From Sphingomonas radiodurans (GTDB lineage: Bacteria; Pseudomonadota; Alphaproteobacteria; Sphingomonadales; Sphingomonadaceae): a DNA stretch of 64,000 nt. The stretch is taken from contig NZ_CP086594.1 in assembly GCF_020866845.1 (NCBI RefSeq), positions 2,811,001 to 2,875,000 on the forward strand. Direction: 5' to 3'. The notes under the pieces are model-generated. The model had not been told where the DNA came from, ran no database searches, and saw nothing but the letters and a program-made list of their open reading frames with translations. Within the stretch, counting starts at the first letter, position 1, and the number at the start of each line of letters is the position of its first letter. The position numbers and the translations under genes were made by a program. Positions 7,716 to 16,289 of this stretch are shown here, one piece after another.

Positions 7716-9002
7716 TTACGCCGGCACCATCACCGACAGGATGTCCGCCACCTCGGCGACCGCGAATGCGCTATATTCGTCGGCGATGGCGTAGGGCAGC
7801 AGGATGCGGCGGCCGTGGAGCAGGGCGCCGCAGCTGTAGGTGACGTTGGGGACATAGCCGCCGCGCTGCTCGGCGCTGGGGAACAGCAGCGGGGAGGGTG
7901 TACGCGCCAGCACGCGGGACGGATCGGCTTTGTCGAGCAGGCAGGCGCCGACGCAATAGCCGCGCACCATGCCGACGCCGTGTGTGAACACCAGCCACCC
8001 TTCGTCGAGCTCGATCGGCGAGCCGCAATTGCCCATCTGTACGAATTCCCACGGATATTTTGGCGCCATGATCCGCTCGCCGGTTTCCCATTGGTGAAGC
8101 GAGTCCGAGCGGAGCAGCCAGATATTCTCGTTATCCTGCCGGCCGAGCATGACGAACTGGCCGTCGATCCGGCGCGGGAATAGCGCCATGCCCTTGTACG
8201 CCGTCATCGCCCCGTCGAGTGCGCGCATCTGGAAGGTGCGCAGGTCGACCGCACGCAGCATCTCCTGCCGCGCGGTGGAGCCGTCGAAAGCGGTGTAAGT
8301 GCCGATCACGCTCTGCGTGCCATCGTCGTCGGTGAAATTGACGAGGCGCAGATCCTCGACGCCCTGGCGCTGGCTGGGCAGGACCGGAAAGATCACCGTC
8401 TCGGACGCTTCGTCGCTGTCCTCGCACATCAGGCGGGTCCAGCCGTCTTCCTCGCCATCGATGCGCGGCGGGGTGCCATGCTCGCTCGCGGGGTCGAGCA
8501 CGAGGCCCGTGCCGCCGTCCCAGGTACCGGTACGGAACGTGATCGAAGAAATGTGGCCTTCCCCGATCCCACGTAGCGACAGGAGGAACGGCAGGCAACC
8601 GTCCCTGACGTCAGCGTCGGGCATGCGCACGATGCTGGGGTTGAACAGCGCGGCGGCCTCGAAGGCATATTCCTGGCTCAAGTAAGCGCCGATCAGCAGT
8701 CGCTCGGTTTCCGGAAGGTCCGCCGCGAGGCCGAGTTCATCGCGCACCAATTCGAAGCGACGCAGGAAAGTCGCGTCGGCATTCTCGTGGCGTTCGTGCA
8801 TCGGGATGTTCAGCAGGCTGCGCATCCGTTCGCGCAGCGCCGGGTCGAGCGCCAGGACGCGCTGCGCCACTTGCTTCATCCGCGGGGTGCGCCCTTCCGA
8901 AAACGGCTCCGGATAGCCGAAGCTGAAGGGGCGGATGACGGTGCGCGAGGGGTTGGGCTTGAGTTCGATCGAGAGCTTCGTGAAGACGTCCGCTGCGTCC
9001 AT
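7716..9002 (-). CDS. GH130-family glycoside phosphorylase/hydrolase
   Basis: A 428-residue five-bladed beta-propeller enzyme of the GH130 group. Family-like blocks are 'AALFNPSIVRMPDADV', 'YKGMALFPRRIDGQFVMLGRQDNENI', 'WEFVQMGNCGSPIELDEGWLVFTHGV' and 'GYVPNVTYSCGALL'. GH130 members cleave beta-mannosidic bonds, most by phosphorolysis. The N-terminal extension of about 110 residues (RPFSFGYPEPF... onward) is longer than in the smallest members and is typical of one larger subgroup. There is no signal peptide, so it should act in the cytoplasm. No other mannan or glycan genes flank it, so the substrate cannot be told from context. Confidence 0.8.
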   Translation of the reverse strand: MDAADVFTKLSIELKPNPSRTVIRPFSFGYPEPFSEGRTPRMKQVAQRVLALDPALRERMRSLLNIPMHERHENADATFLRRFELVRDELGLAADLPETERLLIGAYLSQEYAFEAAALFNPSIVRMPDADVRDGCLPFLLSLRGIGEGHISSITFRTGTWDGGTGLVLDPASEHGTPPRIDGEEDGWTRLMCEDSDEASETVIFPVLPSQRQGVEDLRLVNFTDDDGTQSVIGTYTAFDGSTARQEMLRAVDLRTFQMRALDGAMTAYKGMALFPRRIDGQFVMLGRQDNENIWLLRSDSLHQWETGERIMAPKYPWEFVQMGNCGSPIELDEGWLVFTHGVGMVRGYCVGACLLDKADPSRVLARTPSPLLFPSAEQRGGYVPNVTYSCGALLHGRRILLPYAIADEYSAFAVAEVADILSVMVPA

Positions 9003-9160
9003 CCGATCCGTTCCTTTGTGTCGGGGGAGTACCGTTGTTGCGGAGGGGGAACGGTCGGCCGGTGGAACGGGTCCGGTGGCCGTGATATTTGCGGTTTGCG
9101 CGCGCGCCGCTTTGTCATAAAGGCGGCGCCGGAGCTGGGTTCAATCTGGTTTCAAAGATC

Positions 9161-9356
9161 GCGCCGGTGCCCCGAGAGGGGCTGAAAACGGGAATGCGGT
9201 GCGAGGGGCTTGCCCCTCAATTCCGCGGCTGTCCCTGCAACTGTAAGCGGTGAGCGAGATGCACATGCGCCGGACGTCATGTCCGGCCAGCCACTGGGGC
9301 GACCTGGGAAGGCGTGCATCGAGCGATGACCCGCGAGCCAGGAGACCTGCCGGCGC
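9161..9356 (+). promoter_or_regulatory. Cobalamin riboswitch
   Basis: A classical B12 aptamer upstream of the TonB-dependent receptor. A perfect 7-bp P1 pairs GCGCCGG (9161-9167) with CCGGCGC (9350-9356). Conserved blocks appear in order: GGTGCC, GGGGCTGAAAACGGGAAT, CTGTCCCTGCAACTGTAAGC, the B12 box GCCACTG (9290-9296), CTGGGAAGGCG and GCGATGACCCGCGAGCCAGG. Directly after P1, TGTCGCTC (9357-9364) can pair with GAGCGACA (9414-9421), a likely expression platform. Adenosylcobalamin binding would lower expression of the receptor 234 bases downstream. Confidence 0.95.
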
Positions 9357-9589
9357 TGTCGCTCATTGTTCTGGTCCAGGGGATGGCCGGGGCACGGAGG
9401 GATTTTTCCGTTCGAGCGACAACGGGTGGCGGCGAAGTTTCACTTTGCCGGTGCCCGGACGCTGCGCGGCTTCGGGGCCGTGGTCGGCGCATGGTCGCTC
9501 GGGCACCGCGCTCGCCCTCGCCATGTGTCGGCGTCCGCTCGCGCGGACGGCCCCGCCGCGTCTCATCGATCGACGCGGGGGAAGACAAC

Positions 9590-11539
9590 ATGACCAAGAC
9601 ATTCGTATCGCTGCTCGCCCTTTGTGCCGCGCTGCCGGCGTTCGCACAAAGCAATCCGACGCTGCCCACCACCGACGAAGCGGGGAACGACATCGTCGTC
9701 ACTGGATCGCGCTCGGGCGAGGCGGTCGAGGTGCGCAACCTGCCGGCATCGGTGACGCTGATCAGCGCCGGCGATCTTGCCGAGCGCCAGACGCGGATCG
9801 TTTCCGACGTGCTGCGCGACGTGCCGGGGCTTGCCGTGAGCCGCACCGGCGGGGTCGGCGGATCGACGCAGGTGCGCATCCGTGGTTCCGAGGCGAACCA
9901 CGTACTCGTCCTGATCGACGGGATCGAAGTGTCGGACCCGTATCAGGGCGAGTTCGATTTCGGTACGCTGATCAACGACGAGGCGGCGAAAATCGAGGTG
10001 CTGCGCGGGCAGCAATCGTCGCTGTACGGGTCGGACGCGATAGGCGGCGTTATCCAGTACATCACACTGACCGGGCGCGAAGCGCCGGGCTTCTCGGCGC
10101 GGGTCGAAGGCGGATCGTTCGGGACGGTGACGGGCGGCGCGCGTGCGGCGGGCGCTGGCGAGACGGTGGATTATGCACTGTCGGGTTCGGTGTACCGCAC
10201 CGATGGGACGCCTACGGCGCGCGGCGGCACGCGTGACGTGGGAGCCACCAGCATCGGGGCAAGCGCCAAGGTGACGTGGCGGCCGTCCGACATCTTCAAG
10301 CTGACCGGCGTCGGCCGCTACAGCTATACCGACGCGCTGACCAACAACTCCGAGAACCGCGGCAGCAGTCCGGTGTTTGGCACCACGGTCGACAGCCCCG
10401 GGGTGCAGTATCGCAACGAAGCGTTCTACGGCCTCGCGCGCGCCGAGCTGGCGCTCGCGGATGGTCGCTGGACCAATGCGCTGACCGGGCAGATCGCCGA
10501 TACCACGCGCGAGAACCTCACGCGCACCGGCACCAGCTCGGGCGACAAGGGGCGGCGCTACAAGGGGACGTTCGAGAGCTCGTTCCGCTTCGGCAGCGAG
10601 CGCGTGGTCAACCGCGTGACGGGGGCGGTCGATTTCGAGCGCGAGGAATTCCAGAACACGACCCCGCAATCGCCGAGCTTCCCGTTCTTCCGCGGGCGTC
10701 GCTCGACCGACAATTGGGGTTTTGTCGGGCAGTATGAGCTGACCGTCGATGACGCCTTCTCCGCCGGCGCGAGCATCCGGCGCGACCAGAACAACCGCTT
10801 CGACGATGTGACGACGTGGCGTGCGCAGGCCGGATATCGCTTGCCGTTCGGGCTGCGCGTGCGAGGCGCCTATGGCACGGGGGTGAAGAACCCGGGGTAT
10901 TTCGAGCTCTTCGGTTTTTCGGACGGCCGCTATATCGGCAATCCGGACTTGAAGCCCGAGAAGTCGAAGGGTTGGGAGGCCGGGGCGGACCAGGAAATCG
11001 CCGGTGGGAAAGCGACGATCGGCGTAACCTATTTCGACAGCCGGCTCGAGGACGAGGTCTTCACGACCTATCCGGCGCCCACCTTCGTCGCGACGCCGGC
11101 GAACCGCACCACGCGATCGACGCAGCATGGCGTCGAGGCGTTCGTGTCGGCGCGGCCGATCCCGCAGATCAAGTTCGACCTGGCCTATACCTATCTGAAG
11201 GCGCGCGAGAACGGGATCGAGGAAGTGCGCCGGCCTAAGCATATCGCGAGCCTCAACACGACGGTGTTCAGCACCAACGAGCGTCTCTCGGGGACGCTGA
11301 CGGTGCGGTACAATGGGCGGCGGACGGACATCACCTTCACCGATCCGACCTATGTGACGTCACCTATCGTGTCGTTGCCGGAGTTCGTTCTGGTGAACCT
11401 GAACGCAGAGTACAAAGTTTCGGATAGTCTCTCAGTGTTCGGGCGGGTCGAGAATGTGACCGACGAGCGGTATGAGGAGATCTTCAGCTTCGTGGCGCCG
11501 GGGCGTGCGGCGTACGGCGGCGTACGGGCGCGGTTCTGA
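9590..11539 (+). CDS. btuB: TonB-dependent vitamin B12 receptor (BtuB-like)
   Basis: A 649-residue outer-membrane receptor. It has a signal peptide (MTKTFVSLLALCAALPAFAQ), a TonB-box-like 'NDIVVTGSR', a plug domain (about residues 40-150) and a 22-strand barrel ending in the aromatic residue Phe (GGVRARF). I choose the ATG at 9590 because a good RBS (GGGGGAAGA) precedes it and the signal peptide begins there; the frame is open further upstream into the riboswitch. The cobalamin riboswitch and the following btuF/btuCD genes make B12 the likely ligand, as family sequence alone cannot tell corrinoid from siderophore transport. Confidence 0.9.
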   Translation: MTKTFVSLLALCAALPAFAQSNPTLPTTDEAGNDIVVTGSRSGEAVEVRNLPASVTLISAGDLAERQTRIVSDVLRDVPGLAVSRTGGVGGSTQVRIRGSEANHVLVLIDGIEVSDPYQGEFDFGTLINDEAAKIEVLRGQQSSLYGSDAIGGVIQYITLTGREAPGFSARVEGGSFGTVTGGARAAGAGETVDYALSGSVYRTDGTPTARGGTRDVGATSIGASAKVTWRPSDIFKLTGVGRYSYTDALTNNSENRGSSPVFGTTVDSPGVQYRNEAFYGLARAELALADGRWTNALTGQIADTTRENLTRTGTSSGDKGRRYKGTFESSFRFGSERVVNRVTGAVDFEREEFQNTTPQSPSFPFFRGRRSTDNWGFVGQYELTVDDAFSAGASIRRDQNNRFDDVTTWRAQAGYRLPFGLRVRGAYGTGVKNPGYFELFGFSDGRYIGNPDLKPEKSKGWEAGADQEIAGGKATIGVTYFDSRLEDEVFTTYPAPTFVATPANRTTRSTQHGVEAFVSARPIPQIKFDLAYTYLKARENGIEEVRRPKHIASLNTTVFSTNERLSGTLTVRYNGRRTDITFTDPTYVTSPIVSLPEFVLVNLNAEYKVSDSLSVFGRVENVTDERYEEIFSFVAPGRAAYGGVRARF

Positions 11540-11553
11540 TGGCTGCCGCGGCC

Positions 11554-12351
11554 TCAGGAAATCTGCGCCGCGATCGATCGCGCGGCGCGGACGTACGCCG
11601 GGCCGCCGCAAACCGTCCACGCTTGGGGCAAGCGGACGCGCGGGATCTTGGCCAGCAGCGGGTGGTGGAGCATTTCGGTGCCCTGATCGGCGATCCGGTC
11701 GGTCTCGCTCTCGACGACGAGATAGTCCGGGCGGGCGCGGACGAGTTCTTCGAGGCCGACGCGGGCGAGCGGCGGTTTGCCGAGCCGGGTCGCGAGATTA
11801 CGCAGGCCGACGCGGCGGAGGAGTTCGTCGACCAATGTGCCGGTGCCGGTGAGATAGCCGCGGCGCTGATAATAAGCGGCTATCTTGCCGCGGCCGGCGT
11901 CGTTCGGAATGGTGGCCATGCCGGCGTTCATGCGGGCGATGAGTGCCTCGCCGCGGGCAGGGTGGCCGATCGCGCGTGCTACGTCGCGGATCTGGCTGAC
12001 GATATCGGCGTAGCGATCGGCGGAGGCGACATCGAGCATCGCGATGCGGCGACCGCGGAGCTGCGCCATCGTCGCTTGCACCCGGCCGGGCGCAGCGACG
12101 ATCAGGTCGGGACGGAGCGCCAGCACGTCCTCCGCCGCGCCACGCGTGACGGGGTAAGCGCGTGCCTTGACGGCGTCCGCCGACATGCCGGGATCGCGCG
12201 CGTTACGGCTGAGCGCGGCGATCTGGCCACGATCGGCCAACGCCATGATATATTGGTCGGCGCACAGGTTCAACGACACGATACGTTGCGGCTTCGCGGG
12301 CGCAGTGGCGCCGAGCAGGGCGAGCATCGGGGCGAGCATGAGCAGGCGCAT
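11554..12351 (-). CDS. btuF: Periplasmic cobalamin-binding protein
   Basis: A 265-residue helical-backbone (class III) substrate-binding protein with a signal peptide (MRLLMLAPMLALLGATAPA). The BtuF hallmark 'QRIVSLNLCADQYIMALAD' follows the cleavage site. Later blocks are 'LALRPDLIVAAP', 'TLVDELLRRVGLRNLA' and 'ARPDYLVVESE'. It would shuttle B12 from BtuB to BtuCD. It is convergent with btuB (14-base gap) and divergent from btuC (39-base gap). Longer open frames upstream of the ATG at 12351 are btuC read antisense. Confidence 0.88.
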   Translation of the reverse strand: MRLLMLAPMLALLGATAPAKPQRIVSLNLCADQYIMALADRGQIAALSRNARDPGMSADAVKARAYPVTRGAAEDVLALRPDLIVAAPGRVQATMAQLRGRRIAMLDVASADRYADIVSQIRDVARAIGHPARGEALIARMNAGMATIPNDAGRGKIAAYYQRRGYLTGTGTLVDELLRRVGLRNLATRLGKPPLARVGLEELVRARPDYLVVESETDRIADQGTEMLHHPLLAKIPRVRLPQAWTVCGGPAYVRAARSIAAQIS

Positions 12352-12390
12352 CGCGATCCTTTGCCCGTCTCGTGGCGGCGGCGCTAGACG

Positions 12391-13383
12391 GTGTTCGTCA
12401 TCCGCCACTGGCTCTGGCCGCTGCTGATCGTGCTGATCGTCGTGGCGGCGCTGCTGGGCGTTGCGATCGGCAGCACATGGATCCCGCCGGGCCGGGTGGT
12501 GGCGGCCTTGGGCGGGTGGGGCGATCCGGTCGAGCGAACGATCGTTATCGAACTGCGGCTGCCGCGCGTGATCCTCGGGCTGGCGGTGGGGGCGATGCTG
12601 GGCCTCGGCGGTGCGGCGCTGCAGGGATATCTGCGCAACCCGCTGGCCGAACCGTCGGTGCTGGGCGCCTCGAACGGCGCGGCGTTGGGGGCGGTGGTGG
12701 CGCTGTATTTCGGACTGGCGAGCTGGAATCCGGTGGCGTTGCCGCTGCTGTCGATCGTCGGAGCGCTGGTGGCTTTGACGATGCTGTTCGTGCTGGCGAG
12801 GCGATCGGAGAGTGCGTTGACGCTGATCCTGGCGGGGATCGCGGTGTCTACGCTGGCCGGGGCTGGGATCAGCCTGGCGCTGAACCTGTCGCCGAACCCA
12901 TTTGCGGCGATGGAGATCACGACGTGGCTGCTCGGCAGCTTGGAGGATCGATCGTTCGACCATGTCGGGCTGGCGCTACCGTGCGTCGTGGTCGGCACGC
13001 TGCTGCTGGCCGGGCAGGGGCGGGCGCTGGATGCGCTGACGATGGGTGAGGATGGCGCGGCGGCACTCGGGGTAAATCTGGGTGCGGTGCGGGCGCGGAT
13101 GCTGCTGGGCGTGGCGATCGGCGTTGGGGGAGCGGTGGCGGTGTCGGGGGCGATCGGGTTCGTCGGGCTGATCGTGCCGCATCTCGTGCGTCCGCTGACC
13201 GACCGCAGCCCTAGTGCGGTGCTGTGGCCGAGCGCGCTGGCGGGGGCGGCGCTGCTGACCCTGGCGGATGTCGCGGTGCGCGTGATCCCGGCGAGCAGCG
13301 AGCTCAAGCTGGGCGTCGTCACCGCGTTCCTGGGCGTGCCGGTGTTCCTGGTGCATCTGATGCGGGAGCGGCGGTTGTGGTGA
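12391..13383 (+). CDS. btuC: Cobalamin ABC transporter permease, FecCD family
   Basis: A 330-residue integral membrane protein of usual length with about ten hydrophobic helices. The family motifs are present: 'LRLPRVILGLAVGAMLGLGGAALQGYLRNPLAEP' region (residues about 53-86) and 'GAIGFVGLIVPHLVRPL' near residue 255. It starts with GTG at 12391. It overlaps btuD by GTGA at 13380. With BtuF and BtuD it forms the inner-membrane B12 importer; hemin and siderophore permeases share the family, so specificity rests on the riboswitch and BtuF. Confidence 0.9.
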   Translation: MFVIRHWLWPLLIVLIVVAALLGVAIGSTWIPPGRVVAALGGWGDPVERTIVIELRLPRVILGLAVGAMLGLGGAALQGYLRNPLAEPSVLGASNGAALGAVVALYFGLASWNPVALPLLSIVGALVALTMLFVLARRSESALTLILAGIAVSTLAGAGISLALNLSPNPFAAMEITTWLLGSLEDRSFDHVGLALPCVVVGTLLLAGQGRALDALTMGEDGAAALGVNLGAVRARMLLGVAIGVGGAVAVSGAIGFVGLIVPHLVRPLTDRSPSAVLWPSALAGAALLTLADVAVRVIPASSELKLGVVTAFLGVPVFLVHLMRERRLW

Positions 13384-14138
13384 GCATCGCGCTGGAGAAT
13401 ATCGGGGTAAAATTGGGGGGTCGCTCGGTGGTGCGAGATGTCTCCGCGTTGCTCGAGCGAGGGCAATTGATCGGTATTCTGGGGCCGAACGGGGCAGGCA
13501 AGTCGAGCCTAGTGCGCGCGCTGCTCGGGCTGCTGCCGCACGACGGGATCGTGCGGATCGACGGGATCGATCGGGCGACGATGCCGCGGGCGGCGGTGGC
13601 GCGGCGGATCGCGTATCTGCCGCAAGGGCAAGTGCTGCATTGGCCGGTAAGCGTCGAGCGACTGGTGGCGCTCGGGCGGTTGCCGCACCTCGCGCCGTTC
13701 TCGCGGATGAGTGACGCGGATCGTGCTGCCATCGCGCGGGCGATGGCGCGAGCCGACGTGACACAGCTGGCGACCCGGACCGCGACTGAATTGTCGGGCG
13801 GTGAGCGGGCGCGGGTGCTGCTCGCGCGGGCGCTGGCGGTCGAGGCGCCGGCGCTGGTGGCGGACGAGCCGCTGGCCAGCCTCGATCCGGCGCATCAGAT
13901 CGAGGGGATGGAGCTGCTGCGCGCCGAGGCGGATGCGGGCGGACTGGTGATCGCGGTGCTGCACGACCTGACACTGGCGGCGCGGTTTTGCGATCGCGTG
14001 CTGGTGCTGGCGGATGGCGCACTCGTCGCGGACGGTGCGCCCGCCGCGGTGCTGACGCCTGAGCTGCTCGCGGAGGTTTACGGCATCACGGCGTTCCTCG
14101 ACGAGCGGATGCTGGTGCCGATCGACCGACTGCGGTGA
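13380..14138 (+). CDS. btuD: Cobalamin ABC transporter ATP-binding protein
   Basis: A 252-residue ABC ATPase. Walker A is 'GILGPNGAGKSSLVRAL', the signature is 'ELSGGERARVLLARAL', Walker B is 'ALVADEPLASLDP' and the H-loop is 'VLHDLTLAARF'. The start is GTG at 13380 (overlapping the btuC stop) or an adjacent GTG at 13377. It powers BtuC. The gene ends the B12 unit; the next gene is unrelated and 165 bases away. Confidence 0.9.
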   Translation: MSIALENIGVKLGGRSVVRDVSALLERGQLIGILGPNGAGKSSLVRALLGLLPHDGIVRIDGIDRATMPRAAVARRIAYLPQGQVLHWPVSVERLVALGRLPHLAPFSRMSDADRAAIARAMARADVTQLATRTATELSGGERARVLLARALAVEAPALVADEPLASLDPAHQIEGMELLRAEADAGGLVIAVLHDLTLAARFCDRVLVLADGALVADGAPAAVLTPELLAEVYGITAFLDERMLVPIDRLR

Positions 14139-14303
14139 CATGCGCTGCAGCCGATCGGCTCGCCGCATAAGTTATCGGCGCGGCGTGGGGGGTATCTGCG
14201 CAGGCGGCATACCATGGATCGGCTTACCGGCGTCGTTTCGATCATGACCTCGCGGTGGATGCTAGCGTGACATCTAGTGGCGGCTTCCTATCTCGAGTTG
14301 CTC

Positions 14304-14882
14304 ATGACCGATCCCACGATCCTCGCGTTCGGGGACAGTCTGGTCGCCGGCTTCGGCTTGGCGGCTGCCGACAGTTTCCCCGCGCAGCTGCAGCGCGCGC
14401 TGCGGGCGCGCCGTCCGCAGGCGACGGTGCTGAACTGGGGCGTGTCGGGGGACACGACCGGCGATGCGGTGCGGCGCTTACCGCGGTTGTTGAGCGGGCT
14501 GGCGGTGTGCCCGGCGCTGGCGGTCGTGCAGATCGGCCCCAACGACCTGTGGCGCGGGCTTTCGCCTCAGCACACGCGCGCGAACCTCGATGCGATCCTG
14601 ATCGAGTTCGGCCGCTGCGGCATTCCCGTGCTGCTAGCGACGGTTACGCCGCCGGCGTTCCTGATGCAACGCGCGGCGGGGCATGTCGGCATCCACGAGG
14701 AGGTCGCGCAGCGGCATGGTGTGGCGACCTGCGCTTTCTTCCCCGCAGGCGTGCTCGGCCATCCTGACATGGTGCTGATCGATCGCGTTCATCCCAATGC
14801 ACGCGCGATCGCGGCGGTCGTCGCGCACATGCTGCCGGTGGTCGAGCGGGTGTTGGCGGGGCGCGCTACCGCTGCGGCCTGA
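14304..14882 (+). CDS. SGNH/GDSL-family esterase (TesA-like)
   Basis: A 192-residue SGNH hydrolase. Block I is 'LAFGDSLVAGFGL' with the nucleophile Ser, block II is 'NWGVSGDTTGDA' with the oxyanion Gly, block III is 'QIGPNDLWRG' with Asn, and block V is 'IDRVHPNARA' with the Asp-x-x-His pair. It resembles arylesterase/acyl-CoA thioesterase I, but I see no export signal, so it may be cytoplasmic. The ATG at 14304 is preferred over one 27 bases upstream because the family fold begins right after it. Confidence 0.83.
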   Translation: MTDPTILAFGDSLVAGFGLAAADSFPAQLQRALRARRPQATVLNWGVSGDTTGDAVRRLPRLLSGLAVCPALAVVQIGPNDLWRGLSPQHTRANLDAILIEFGRCGIPVLLATVTPPAFLMQRAAGHVGIHEEVAQRHGVATCAFFPAGVLGHPDMVLIDRVHPNARAIAAVVAHMLPVVERVLAGRATAAA

Positions 14883-14970
14883 GTGGCGGACTGATCGAAA
14901 AATCGACGGTGTCGCGCGTCCGAGCGGATTGTGTCGTCGGGTCTGCTTCGCGCCTTGGAGAAGAAGCGGG

Positions 14971-14991
14971 ATCCCGGATCAAGTCCGGGAT
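14971..14991. repeat. REP-like palindrome, CCCGGATCAAGTCCGGG core
   Basis: A 21-base palindrome in the 128-base gap between the convergent esterase and cyclophilin genes. It is a variant of the element at 7674 and 23836-23913, with the same TGACG flank. No T-run follows, but as it lies between convergent gene ends it could still help end transcripts. Confidence 0.65.
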
Positions 14992-15010
14992 GACGGCGCA
15001 AGCAGGCGAT

Positions 15011-15706
15011 TTAGCCGCGCGGCTTCGGTGCCTTCGCCGGCGTCGTACCCGGCAGCGTCACTGGCGCGCCGAGCGTCGGGGGCGGGGTGGTGGGGGCGGC
15101 CTGGTAGGGCGGGGGATTGTCCGCGGCGATGTAGGCGTGGAGGATGCGGGTCGGGTTGGTTGGCGGCTCGCCGCGTTCAATGCCGTCGACATATTGCATG
15201 CCCTGCAGCACGCGGCCGAATACGGTGTATTTGCCATCGAGGCTGAGGCGCGGCTGAAAGACGATGTAAAACTGGCTGTTAGCGCTGTTCTCCGCATCGG
15301 CACGCGCGAAGGCGACCGAGCCGCGGACGTGCGGAAGATAGTTGAACTCGGCCTTCACGTCAGGCAGCTCGGAGCCGCCGCTGCCGTCGCCCTTGGGATC
15401 GCCGCCCTGCGCCATGAAGCCATCGATCACGCGATGGAAGGTGAGCCCGTCATAGAATTTGCGCCGCGTCAGGTTCTTCACGCGCCGTACCGTATCGGGT
15501 GCAACGTCGGGCCGGAGCCAGATCGAGACGCGCCCGCCGGTCGACAGATCGAGCAGCCAGGTGTTCTCGAGATCGTTGGTCGGCGGCGGGGTGAAGCGCG
15601 CTGCCGGTTTCGCCGCCGGATCGGGGGTCTTGTCCTTGGCGAGAGCCGGGCCGGCGAGCAACGTGGCGCCGAGCATCGCGATCATTCCAACAAAACGCAT
15701 CGTCAT
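15011..15706 (-). CDS. Periplasmic cyclophilin-type peptidyl-prolyl isomerase
   Basis: A 231-residue protein with a signal peptide (residues 1-23, ending GPALA) and a cyclophilin domain (about residues 48-195). Catalytic-type motifs are 'FYDGLTFHRVIDGFMAQGGD' and 'NSANSQFYIVFQP', and 'GKYTVFGRVLQGM' near the end of the fold. A Pro/Ala-rich tail follows. It should speed proline isomerisation in envelope proteins. It is the last of a co-directional group with xseB, ispA and coaD, separated from coaD by 74 bases. Confidence 0.88.
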   Translation of the reverse strand: MTMRFVGMIAMLGATLLAGPALAKDKTPDPAAKPAARFTPPPTNDLENTWLLDLSTGGRVSIWLRPDVAPDTVRRVKNLTRRKFYDGLTFHRVIDGFMAQGGDPKGDGSGGSELPDVKAEFNYLPHVRGSVAFARADAENSANSQFYIVFQPRLSLDGKYTVFGRVLQGMQYVDGIERGEPPTNPTRILHAYIAADNPPPYQAAPTTPPPTLGAPVTLPGTTPAKAPKPRG

Positions 15707-15780
15707 CCCAACCGGTTCGTGTTTCCGGGGCTCGTAGACCAGATCGCGGCTTGCGCCAATCTGAACCGCGAAGCGGGTGC

Positions 15781-16287
15781 TTAGCCCCCGCGCCGGCCAG
15801 TCGCTGCTACGCGGGCAATGACTTCCTCGCGCACCGACGGCGTCACGAACTTGCCGATCTCGCCGTTGAACATGGCGATTTCCTTGACCAGCTTACTGGC
15901 GATCGGCTGGAGCGCTACGTCGGCCATCAGGAACACCGTCTCGATCTTATCGTTAAGCTGCTGGTTCATACCGGCCATCTGATATTCGTATTCGAAGTCG
16001 GCGACGGCCCGCAGGCCGCGCACGATCATGTTGGCGCCTTCGCGCTCGGCGAAATCCATCAGCAGCAGGTCGAAGCTGACGACGCGGATGTCGGAATCAA
16101 GCGTCGCGCACTCGCGTTCGACCATCGCCATCCGCTCCTCGACGGTAAACATCGGGTTCTTCGAGGGGTTGGTGGTGACGCCAATCACCAGCTGATCGAC
16201 GAGCTTTGCGCCACGGCGAATGATGTCCATGTGCCCGAGCGTGATCGGATCGAAGGTCCCGGGATAAACACCGATACGCGTGGTCAT
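15781..16287 (-). CDS. coaD: Phosphopantetheine adenylyltransferase
   Basis: A 168-residue nucleotidyltransferase of normal length. The (T/H)xGH motif is in 'GVYPGTFDPITLGHMDII' near the start, and the 'IVRGLRAVADFEYEYQMAGMN' region carries the family substrate-binding residues. It makes dephospho-CoA from 4'-phosphopantetheine and ATP in coenzyme A synthesis. The start lies 2 bases after the ispA stop, so the two are likely co-transcribed. Confidence 0.94.
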   Translation of the reverse strand: MTTRIGVYPGTFDPITLGHMDIIRRGAKLVDQLVIGVTTNPSKNPMFTVEERMAMVERECATLDSDIRVVSFDLLLMDFAEREGANMIVRGLRAVADFEYEYQMAGMNQQLNDKIETVFLMADVALQPIASKLVKEIAMFNGEIGKFVTPSVREEVIARVAATGRRGG

Positions 16288-16289
16288 GA

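Noticed and set aside
9563..11242. A 559-codon open frame on the minus strand
   Set aside because: It is antisense to the B12 receptor, has low-complexity Arg-rich sequence and no RBS or motif.
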